The position numbers and the translations under genes were made by a program. The notes under the pieces were generated by a model. It searched no databases. It saw only the letters and a program-made list of their open reading frames with translations, and was not told the DNA's origin. This document shows positions 24,951-35,000 of a stretch of 64,000 bases of DNA, piece by piece. Source of the stretch: Cololabis saira (Eukaryota > Chordata > Actinopteri > Beloniformes > Belonidae); NCBI RefSeq assembly GCF_033807715.1, contig NC_084590.1:37143005-37207004 (forward strand), in the 5' to 3' direction. Each line of letters begins with the position of its first letter. The first letter of the stretch is position 1.

Positions 24951-26377
24951 TAGGAATGGGCGATATTTTACCGTTCACGATATACCGTCCAAAAAATTCC
25001 TCACGATAAGAATTTGTCATCTCCCGGTAAAAACGATGGAAGGAAGGAAGGAAGGAAGGAAGGAAGGAAGGAAGGAAGGAAGGAAGGAAGGAAGGAAGGA
25101 AGGAAGGAAGGAAGGAAGGAAGGAAGGAAGGAAGGAAGGAAGGAAGGAAGGAAGGAAGGAAGGAAGGAAGGAAGGAAGGAAGGAAGGAAGGAAGGAGAGA
25201 GAGAGCAGGAAGAAGGAAGGAAGGAAGGAAGGAAGGAAGGAAGGAAGGAAGGAAGGAAGGAAGGAGAGAGAGGGAAGGAAGGAAGGAAGGAAGGAAGGAA
25301 GGAAGGAAGGAAGGAAGGAAGGAAGGAAGGAAGGAAGGGGAAAAAAATGAAGGAAGGAAGGAAGGAAGGAAGGAGAGAGCAGGAGGAAGGAAGGAAGGAA
25401 GGAAGGAAGGAAGGAAGAAAGGAAGGAAGGAAGGAAGGAAGGAAGGAAGGAAGGAAGGAAGGAGAGAGAGAGCAGGAGGAAGGAAGGAAGGAAGGAAGGA
25501 AGGAAGGAAGGGGAAAAAAATGAAGGAAGGAAGGAAGGAAGGAAGGAGAGAGCAGGAGGAAGGAAGGAAGGAAGGAAGGAAGGAAGGAAGGAAGGGAAAA
25601 AAATGAAGGAAGGAAGGAAGGAAGGAAGGAAGGAAGGAAGGAAGGAAGGAAGGAAGGAAGGAAGGAAGGAAGGAAGGAAGGAAGGAAGGAAGGAAGGAAG
25701 GAAGGGAAAAAAATGAAGGAAGGAATGAAGGAAGGAAGGAAAGGGGAGAAGGAAGGAAGGAAACAAGGAAAGGAGGAAGGACGGGAGAAAAGAGGAAGGG
25801 AAGGAGGAAGGAGAGAGCAGGAGGAAGGAAGGAAGGAAGGAAGGAAGGAAGGAAGGAAGGAAGGAAGGAAGGAAGGAAGGAAGGAAGGAAGGAAGGAAGG
25901 AAGGAAGGAAGGAAGGAAGGAAGGAAGGAAGGAAGGGTTAGGGTTAGGGTGGAAGGAAGGAAGGGGAAAAAATTAAGGAAGGAAGGGAGGAAGGAAGGAA
26001 GGAGCAGGAGGAAGGAAGGAAGGGAAAAAAAGGAAGGAAGGAAGGAAAGGGGAGAAGGAAGGAAGGAAACAAGGAAAGGAGGAAGGAAGGGAGAAAAGAG
26101 GAAGGGAAGAACGAAGGAGAGAGCAGGAGGAAAGAAGGAAGGAAGGGAAGAAAGGAAGGAAGGAAATGAGCCAGAAAGAAAGAAAGAAAGATAGATAGAT
26201 AAATTCCCGTTGATGACGTTTTTGTGTAACAAACATGGCGGATCTGAGAGCGAGATAGATTTATAGTTGAAAAGGTGGAGTTGAATTGGTATTTTTTTTA
26301 TCGTCATTTTTATCGTTATTGGGATAAATGCCAGAAATTATTGTGATACATTTTTTAGTCCATACCGCCCATCCCTA
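24951..26377. mobile_element. hAT-type MITE, family 2 copy A, swollen by a GGAA array
   Basis: Ends TAGGAATGGGCGATATTTT and ACCGCCCATCCCTA are inverted repeats, flanked by a perfect 8-bp duplication CGGCACAC (24943-24950 and 26378-26385). The unique arms total only about 300 bp. The remaining 1.1 kb is a (GGAA)n microsatellite with interruptions. There is no transposase; the long reading frames inside are repeat artefacts. Confidence 0.92.
25037..26200 (+). repeat. (GGAA)n compound microsatellite inside the hAT element
   Basis: About 1.16 kb of GGAA/GAAG units broken by recurring interruptions: GAGAGAGCAGGAGG, GGGGAAAAAAATGAAGG, and a roughly 83-bp block (near 25739-25822 and 26046-26131) containing AAACAAGGAAAGGAGG and GGGAGAAAAGAGG. 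It ends with short GAAA and GATA runs. A telomere-like GGGTTA tract lies at 25935-25950. Confidence 0.97.
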
Positions 26378-26385
26378 CGGCACAC

Positions 26386-28498
26386 TGAAGAGTCTCAAAG
26401 TCTGACTATGACTAACTTTCGTCTCATCTCGCCACCCTGTAACTGGCAGTCTTTTTGTCTGAGTTTGACTTCTGATTATGCGTGCACACTTTGGTCCATG
26501 CTGACGAGCCTTACTCGCATTGCTGATGCAGACATATGTTTGATGTTTTTATAGGGTAAACATAGCAAAAAGTCACTTCAGCTCTAACGTTTTGAATTGG
26601 CTGTGATGGGGAGGGATGGTGCGTTTATTTCTGGTTAGTTTTGAGCTCCCAGGGCTTCAGCTCTCCAGCAGCAGTCAGTCAGAAATGATTTGGTGCCCCC
26701 TCATTGACATAGTAACAGCAATATGAACTTCCTTAAGGACCTTATTTTGTCTCTCCTCTCCTCCCTCATTTCAGCTCGTGTCTCCCCAAGCTCCTTCAGG
26801 TTTAGTCTTTGTCTTTCCCAGGCATCCCATCTGTCATTGCTCCTAAAGTCAGCCAGTTGTCAACAGTCTCACAGAGACAGGAGAGTTCTCACTGTAAATC
26901 ATTTATTGATAAGACAACCTTTATATAACATGATCACACCGAGTCCCCCTATACGTCCCAAAGGCGTCTATAACATAGCATAGTTACCTTTAGAATGTGG
27001 CATTCAATATTTTTCCAAGTACCATACTGACTTTAAGTCTTTGGTCCCGTTTTGGTGCTAAAGAAGAGGAAAGAGCTGTAAAATGATGAAAACTAAAGCT
27101 GTTGGTCAGCCGGTGTTTCCTTCTGTCCCTAAAAGTTAATTCCATGCAGCTCGTGGTGTGTTTATGAGCATAAAGCAATCCCTGAGAGCTTTCACCTTGG
27201 TTCTCAGAGGACATCGCACCCTGAGTCAGCCAAGATAATGCCTCTGATGTGTGATATGCTACTTGTAGAAGGGATCATAGAGAAAGAGGGCAACGTTACC
27301 CTGCAGCAATTCCCTGATTGTCTTGGAAAATATTAAAAGGGTGTAATCAAATGCGTCTTTTTTTTTCTCATATTATTTGTGTTTATTAAAAAAACAACAT
27401 AGGAGATGTGATACTCATTGACAAGCAGAGACTGTAAATTTAAAATGCTGTCTTTTCAAAAAAGGAAAAGGGGCACAATGAATAATTAAAAGGAGTACTC
27501 CTCAAGGACAGGACATGAATGATAAAAGGCTGTAGTGAATGTGAGGCGATGGAAAGAATCCAAGTAAAGTGCCTGTGAAGGGAACTCGAACATACAGTAC
27601 CTGTGACTTCCTCTGTCTCTCCAAGGTCACTCAAACTTTGTCAGGTTTGTCGAGCCACGTTGCCAAGTCGGTGTCCGTTCAGCCACATATTCACGAGCTA
27701 CAACCTGTGCGATGTGAAATCCCTAAATGCGTCACTTTTCTGGAGCTAAAGAAGTGCTCCTCTGTCTACTGTGAATGAGGGTTATGTTTGTCGCTGAATA
27801 GGCAGCATCTTTTCAGGGGGGAAATGTTTTGTTTCATACCATCTTGCTCAGTGAGATGAAAATGAGAGCCATGAAATAGTCTTAGTCAGGGGAAAGGGAA
27901 TGTGGGCTCATTTGCCTCAGTCCAGCCTGGCTGTCACCCCACCACCTCCGTGCCGAGGGGGGCCCTGTTTTGTGAGGAAGACCAACACTTTTGAAAAGAG
28001 GCCCAGCATGCCGTCTACGGGAACCCCCTTCCTGCTCCTTGCACAGAAACATCATAAGAAAGGACAAAAAACGTCCACAAACTCCCTCTGAATATTAAAA
28101 AGAGGCTTATCAGTGATTAAAAAAAAAAGCCAGGAAGATGAGAAGCAGTATATCCATTGAGCGATAGGATGGTGAGATGGAAGGGGAGTGAACTTTTCTT
28201 TGCATGTTGTGTATAAAGTTGCACTCATTAGGATCCGATTGGTCTGTTGGGGAAAACATTGTCATTGAATTTAGAAAGATAGCCAAATCAGGAATGTTTT
28301 CTAGATTCAGCAGGATTCTAGAAGGGAAGACTGGTGGGATGTGGAGCTTTAAAGAGGATCTGTGGATGTAATTTTGCTTATTCTACGCTTTTCAAGGAAT
28401 ATTTGTAATGTTGTTGCATCAGCCCTGAAATTTCTTGACTTCCATCTGCAGACGCTGAACTGGCAAAAGAAAAAAAAAAGATGTTTCTTTATGTGTAG
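26386..28498 (+). other. robo1 intron sequence
   Basis: No gene or repeat recognised. It ends at the possible acceptor before the 28.5-kb candidate exon. Confidence 0.6.
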
Positions 28499-28539
28499 AC
28501 CAACACAGCTGTGGCTGCGTCTTGATCAGGCTCGTCGCC

Positions 28540-28738
28540 ATGCAGATTGCGTGTTTGCTAGTGGTGTTATTCGCAGTGGTGGTCATGCTCGGAGTTCCTG
28601 AAGACCACAAGGGTCCACGCAGGGCCCAGCGCCCGGCCGGCTCTCACAAGTCTCACTGGTGCAAAAAGCTGCCTAATCCTCCTCATCCAAACCACCACCC
28701 TCTGAGGCACTCCCACAAATGTAGCCGCCTCTTTCACA
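28540..28738 (+). CDS. Candidate small secreted-peptide exon or additional alternative first exon; unrecognised
   Basis: The ATG at 28540 has a strong vertebrate context (GTCGCCATG) and opens 66 codons plus one base up to a consensus donor (CACA|GTAAGTA, GT at 28739). The first 18 or so residues are strongly hydrophobic (IACLLVVLFAVVVMLGV), as in a signal peptide. The rest is basic and His/Pro-rich, with KGPRR, RAQR and two cysteines (HWCKK and HKCSR). A plausible acceptor, TGTTTCTTTATGTGTAG, ends at 28498. The exon ends in phase 1, so it could in principle join the robo1 Ig1 exon, giving R-SRLRQED. It could equally belong to an unrelated nested gene or be a chance ORF. I do not recognise the family. 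Base composition is more GC-rich than the adjacent AT-rich DNA. Confidence 0.35.
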
Positions 28739-31058
28739 GTAAGTACAGAAAATACCCTGTTACGTAACTGTTATTGACAAAACTTTGATAACATCTGAAG
28801 TACTCTTGGTTAGGTGCTTTTGGAACTTATTTGGAGCACTCTGCTGTCAGGGAAGGGATTTTTTCTCTCCTTATCATTTTGTACCTTGTACATTCTTGGA
28901 AAGTTGTTTTGGGCAAAAAACAGCTCGGCTGTGGTGTTAAAAGCACTCCGTTTCCTCAGCTGACATCACAGCTCTGGCACGTTGTCATTTTTTCTTGCTT
29001 TTGCTGATCGGATCAAGGCGTCGGGGGAAAGTCAGGACAGAGAAGCTGCCTGTTTGCAGAACTCAGGCTGCACAACTTTAGGATAGTCTCTTTTGTTAGT
29101 CAAAAAAGAATAAAAAAAAAACTGAATGCAAGAGTCTGGTGTAACATGAAAGAAAATGAAAGCGTTGTGATAGGCATGGGGCTTTGTCCAGAGTTAGGGC
29201 AGATACACTTCTCACATACTGCTTTTATCACTGGATTTGCTTTTAACTTTAACAACATGACACAAGTAAGAGAACAGTTTATTAATACCACTCTAATTTT
29301 CAGCATTTCCATCACATTTTTCCTCAGCTAATGTGAGTAAAAATGCATAAAACCCCCATGTGAGTTAGATCCGTGTGTGTGTGTTTTAAAAGATGTGGAT
29401 GCCCCCCCCCCCCCCCCCCCCCCTTACATTGTATTCTTTGCTGCACAACATCAAACAGACAAAATGCGTCCTTTTGGCAATCAGCACCTACACACATACA
29501 GTACCCTCCTGAGCTGATGGCTCCAAGTGTGGACTTGCTGATAATTGCATCTATGTTGCAGCTCTCTGCTGCTGGCGAGAGGAAATCTAACCATTCAGTT
29601 GGTTATATTCAGCTGAGCAGCCACTTTACTGATCGGGCGCTCTAAAAGCTTTCAGGAAAATCAGACACATGAGGACCAAGTGAGAATGGAGCGTGGAGAA
29701 CTGTAATGTAATGCACATATGGACGGATGGAAAAAGAAAAACATGCTCATAGTTGAAAGACAGATTACGCTCTGCTCCATTTCAGCCATGCGGCATTCAT
29801 AATCGGTAGAAACCTTGTGTACGAAGAAGTGCAAATGTAGCCAGAAAGAGGGAAGTAAAGTCAAATGTTATTAATTCCACAGTTCCATTCATTGTTTATC
29901 TTTATTTCTAAGAGTATATTTTGTACTTTCTGTTTAATAATTTAATTCAAAACATTTGTTTCTACCATTCATTGCATACATTTTTCTCATATTCAGCAAC
30001 ATATGGAAGATTTGTTCAAAATAATTAAGGAAAATCTTCAACTTTTAAAATTTAGACCGAGTTCAACACTAAATTATAGTTTTGAAAGTAGTTGAAGCTC
30101 GTGCCACATTATTGCACCTTTATCCAACATAGATATATTGGTAATAATGTGTTCATTTGAACAAATCAGCATAATTACTGGCTGTTTTTGTCTTCTTTTT
30201 TTTTCTTTCCAAGCTCACAATATTGAATTTGTGATTTTCTTTAAAAAAAATAAGCTTCCACTGGAGGGCGCTGTTTGGTAATAAATGATCAGTTGTAGGT
30301 GAGGACTCAGAGCTGAAGCCATGAACAAGACTTCCAGCTGTTCTTTTTTTCTTTAAAGCCTTTCCTCCACTTTTTAAATATTTCAATATCACTTCCCCAC
30401 CGTACAGTTAATTCATCAGAAAGAAAAGCCATTGTTTGCTACAGCAACCATTTATTATGTTTTGTAGAATTAGTGGACTAAGACCTATCCTGCAGTAAAT
30501 CCCTTTTTAAAGATGACTGAAGTGGAACAATTAAGATAAAGGGTGTATCTTACCTGAATGTTGCTCCGAGGACAACGTTAAATTATCAACAAGGACTGGC
30601 ATAAATTGCCAGACCACATTTTAATGAACTGTGTAGTTATGTAGACTGCGGAGCACTAATGAGAAACAAGTGTTTTTGAAGGGTCTGTTGTGTATATTGC
30701 AAATGGCTTTTAGCCATCTGAAAATGTATTTTTACATGCACCTAAAAGAAAAATTAACCTCTTTCTCTTCTTCTTTTTTTACTATTTGGATCATTTTAAT
30801 AACAGATATATTTATCTTAGGCTGCATCCTTTCAGGCGAAATAAAACTGAAATAGATTTTATAGCCAAAGAAGCCTAGTTTGTAGTAATTAAATATTAAT
30901 GGACTATAAAACCACTAGAGGCAAAGTAAAACTCTGAACCAGTCCAGGTTAGTACCCACTAGGCTTCGTCAGAACTTTTTGAGACAGAAACACATTCAGT
31001 GTATTCATATATCTTTCTGTTTCTTGTTAAGGCTGATTTATGGTTCCGCGTTACACCA
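28739..31058 (+). other. Intron and upstream DNA before the short-isoform promoter
   Basis: Contains the poly(C) tract. No other coding signal was found. Confidence 0.6.
29402..29423 (+). repeat. Poly(C) tract
   Basis: Twenty-two consecutive C residues. This is prone to length error in assembly. Confidence 0.95.
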
Positions 31059-31111
31059 ACGCAAAGCCTACGCCGGAGGCTACGCCGTACCTTACGGCGT
31101 AGGCTTTGCGT
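31059..31111. repeat. 17-bp perfect inverted repeat at the promoter edge
   Basis: Arms ACGCAAAGCCTACGCCG (31059-31075) and CGGCGTAGGCTTTGCGT (31095-31111) are exact reverse complements around a 19-base centre. The centre contains a further GGCTACGCCGTA/TTACGGCGTAGG inner symmetry. Weaker symmetry continues outward. It resembles a small MITE or fold-back element. Confidence 0.8.
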
Positions 31112-31119
31112 CGGTTTAA

Positions 31120-31998
31120 TGGTGCGCAGCGCGGATCCAGCCGGGAAGAGGTTAAACTCCCTCTCTGGGAAACATGCTCGGCTCTATGGAGGGGGTAGAA
31201 AGGCGCATACCAATTGACGAAGCATTCCGCTTTCTTTGAATGAAATGCTGTGAATATGACTCCGGGTTCCCCCCACCTCCACCTCCACCTCCACCGCCAC
31301 CGCCTCCCTCTCTGAGCGTCCGTGTCTGCGACTATCAGCCGGAGCAGCCGCACGGGACAAACTGGGGGGAAAAGTGATGGGAAAGTTGCGCTGATCTTGT
31401 GTCCGGTTCTGGCGGATGAGAAGAGGACTGGACGAAAGTTTTTCGACCTCAAGTGACCGATTCAAAAACTGGACTGAAATGATGTGACTCTGGACCTGCA
31501 GCTGCCGCTCGGGTTGTTTGTTTTGCGCACTTTGGACGTGCGGTGGATTTATCAGGCTTGTTTTGTCTTCTTTTTTTTTTCTGAATATATATATTTTGCG
31601 CCAGTTGAGTGGGATCGCGGCGGGATGAACCCAAAGAAAGGATAGAGCTCTGTTACTCCTGCAGAGTTTTAACACATGCTATCATTCACTTTGGCCCCAA
31701 CTACGCGAACGGGACATGTGTTGAATTTTTTACTCTCCTTGGAACTCTTCCTCTACTGTTTTTCCTTTTTTTTTTATTCCCTCTTCTCATCCATTTTACT
31801 GTAAGAGGCGAAGGCAAGCTCGTTTTGAGCTGTTTGGATTGTTACATTTTACACTTTCATGACCCCCTCCAGCCAACATCTGCATGTTTCCAAAACTCTG
31901 GAGTCTGAGACTTTGATTGTCATGAAGGAGTGTATGCCTAAACAGCTTTCTGAATAATTTGGATTAAACGAGAATATTTCTTACAAGAGAGACGTTGA
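31120..31998 (+). promoter_or_regulatory. Probable promoter and 5' leader of the short robo1 transcript, with upstream ORFs
   Basis: This stretch is richer in GC and CpG than its surroundings, including a (CCACCT)-like tract near 31270-31310, and leads directly into exon 1b. The transcription start cannot be fixed by eye. Closer to the start codon lie upstream ORFs: 31625-31645 (six codons), 31676-31804 (42 codons), 31859-31957 (32 codons) and, nested out of frame, 31884-31916. All close before the main ATG. Several short upstream ORFs suggest restrained or regulated translation of this isoform, provided no 5'-UTR intron removes them. A TATA-like ATATATATTTT lies at about 31586-31596. A 17-bp inverted repeat sits at the upstream edge. 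Confidence 0.5.
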
Positions 31999-32059
31999 AT
32001 GATGTCTCCAACTCCAATTGGATTTTTATTTCTGTTAGGAAGTCTCCATGTGTGCTCAG
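31999..32059 (+). CDS. robo1: robo1 alternative first coding exon (short, DUTT1-type signal peptide)
   Basis: Tandem ATGs at 31999 and 32002 open a 20-codon-plus-one-base exon ending at a near-perfect donor (CTCAG|GTAAGT, GT at 32060). The peptide is a compact signal sequence: a short polar start, the hydrophobic stretch GFLFLLGSL, then HVCS, with the split codon completing G before SRLRQED of the next exon. This matches the layout of the human DUTT1 isoform of ROBO1, whose short leader also ends in [10 protein letters not shown]. The second ATG has the better context (A at -3); the first has T at -3. The exon follows a CpG-richer leader with several upstream ORFs. Because it ends in phase 1 like exon 1a, either can join the exon at 50371. 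The mature receptor would start within a residue or two of the Ig1 exon. Confidence 0.85.
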
Positions 32060-35000
32060 GTAAGTCAGTGGTTATCATACAAACTAAGCTGCATGCCTTT
32101 TATTTGACTTTCTGTAAAGTCATTAAAATGGACTCATATTTTGTGATCCCACAGGTATTTCCTTAGATTAAATAAAATAGACTTTAAACATCTAATATGG
32201 TCAGTAATCACATTTTAAACATTAGACTTTTGTTAAACAGTGTTTTTGTTTCGGGCACTGCTCTGACATCTGTTAAAGGTTCAATTTTTGGTGTAAAATT
32301 TCACCAAAAAAAACCTTTTCATGACGAGCAGTGCAGGTTTCGCAAAAAAAAAATAAAAAAATCAGGTTTCAAAGTAGAGGGATTGTTGAACTTTTAAAAG
32401 CTGAACAGACATAAAATCACACATAAAGTGCTGAGGCCATGTGGGATCAGTGGAGAGAGCAGCTATCATCGGTCATACGGACAGCAAACCCCAGTGGGAA
32501 CTGTTTCCACGTATGTCATGATTCTTGAAGTTGATCATTGTTGCTGAGTGTAACTTTTTAATAAGTTTAAGATGTTCATTCGTAGCATTTCTTAACATGG
32601 ATCCTTATTTTTTCCAGAGACTGTTAGCTTTGTTTAATCCAGCTTTTCCATCCTGATTTCCCAGAACTACAACAACTGTGGTCTGTTTGTCTCCTGATGT
32701 TGCTTGTACTTTTCTCCTCCGGCTATCTTACACATTTTTCCTCCTCTCCTATCACATGGATGTCTTTATAGAGTCTTTGGACCGTGCTGGCCGCGGTTTT
32801 CCAGGTCATTTGCTTTAGGGTATAGGAGTTAACAAACCTCAGTCTCAGACATCAAGAGGAATGCATCCTGAATGTGGGAAAAATGTTGTATTAAACAAGT
32901 GAAATTGAAAGCATTTGTCTGATTCTGTCCTATCATAGCATCTTAAGATGGTTTGTTTATTAAGAAATTAAGCCTTGGAAAGGAGAAACAGCAGTGAGCT
33001 CAAGGCTCTGCATTGTTTATTTCCAGCTACCTACAATTACCTGAGTAACAGTTTGAATAATTAAAGTCCCATTTAACTCGGAGGGCCATAACGACACACT
33101 CACCCAGTTTTATTGTCTGTTTCTAGAGGCCTCTAAAAGCAAGAATAAATGTCCAGTACTCCCATCGTGGTTGTCCTGCAGGTTCTTTAGTTTCCTCTGC
33201 AGATGGGGCTGATCTGATTTCATGTCAGTTTTGGGGGCCGATAGTGATGCAGTTTACTGATTGAATGTCGGAATGACGACACTTTTACACCCTCTGAAAA
33301 GATAAAGGCCATACTTGTTATATTAGTCACGTGTTTTTATTTTTTTCTACAGTTCTTGCACTCTGATTTCAAATATTCAAAACCTGTAAGTTTTTACCAT
33401 TGCAGTAGCTTTGAAGTCCATTTAAATGTAATGACTTCTTGTGTGCTTATGGGTATTTTTACAACTGTCTCATGATGTAACCTTACACAAAGTACCAGTA
33501 ATAACGTTCAGGAGACCCCTGATATTGATATCCTGTAGTAGGGAGATGTTTTATTTTATAAGAACCAGATTGGTGGAGGTCTTTTTTCATATAATGTATA
33601 AGTTATAAAATAAAACGTTCCATCCAAGGTCCCAAAATGGTGGGAAGAGGACTGTTTTCATTCCTATAACTTCAGAAGCCGCTTGTTCTGCTGCTCTTAT
33701 GATATGGCTCTTTGGTTTTCTGTGCCCATCACAGTTGTAATACTGCCTCCGTAAAAAGCTGCGACTAAGCTGTACTTTGAGGAAACAGTGTGGCACCTAA
33801 GCAGGAAGTTGGGTCAGAGGTGAGCGCTGGGAACGAGGTGGCAGGTCCAACCGCCCCACCTTCAGCCTGCCACTGAGCCCCTAATGGTCCCGTCATGTGT
33901 GAAAGTCCTTCATACAGCAGGGTTTCCAATTATCCCTAACTGTGGGGATGTCTGGGGATGTTTTATGGAAAAAAAAAAAGGTGTGATAAAAGGGCCTGCT
34001 AATAGGTATGGACTGAAGGACAGCAGACACTAAAAGGACCAGTCTTGGATTAGAAAATAAAGTCAGGAAAATTGGATTTTATGCTACCTGTCAGAAAAGG
34101 TTAACAGCTGAGAATCATCCATTTAAATTTGCATTGACCCTAAGAAGACAAAGAAAGGGGTTTTCTGCTTAGAAAGTTGCCTTATACTGCTGGATATGCT
34201 GATATAAGTGCATTTTTTTATGCCATCTCTATGTGTGAAACAGAAAGAGAGACGAGATGGCCTTTGCCCCCGTCAAACTTGTGATGACTTGCTTATTGCC
34301 ACTTTGCTTTGCCTGGAGGTTGTAAATTGATACCTCCATCTGTCATCTCCTACCCTGTTATCAGCTGATCTGTCCTCCTTCTATACACTAAATGCTTGTT
34401 ATCTGCTCCAAGTGATCGTCAGACCTCACACTCACCTCTGAAGCTCCATACAGATGAGGGCGAGACGTGGCCACACGCAGCAGGATCATCTAGATTCCTT
34501 TGATGTGATAAGCACCGTCAGGGAGATATATATATTAACAACCATGGCAAACCTTCAAGGAGAAATATCAAACTTATCTCTTTCAGTTTACACCCATGCT
34601 GCTGTAAAGTTTTGGGGTTAATTATATCCAGCACTACAGAGCATGTGCGTGTGAGCTGATAGGCGCGCTGATGGAAGCGTGGTCAGTGGGAGTGGTGCCT
34701 CGGTAATGAGCCCCAGTTTCCAGCGGCACGGACTCGTGCAGCTCATGACAAATTGACTCGTAAGTGCTGATAAATTGCAGAACCCTTCCACCACCTGCAT
34801 CATAGCGATATGACAGGGCGCAGCAGGTTCCACAGCCAATTAATGTCTAGAGAGCACAGGTGAGACCCTTCTCTGTCTCTGCCTCGCACATCGAGTGCAA
34901 ACATGGTCTCAGAGGTACCTCTGTTTACTTAAACATCTGTCAAAGCTAGCAGCTTTTTGTAAAATCTGCCTCGTGAAGCTGTTATGGTCTTCCAAGCGAG

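Noticed and set aside
24934..26307. 457-codon minus-strand frame of Ser-Phe-Leu-Pro repeats (and plus-strand Lys-Glu-Gly-Arg repeats)
   Set aside because: Translation of the GGAA array in a phase without stops. It has no start context, no domain, and every frame of the array is open.
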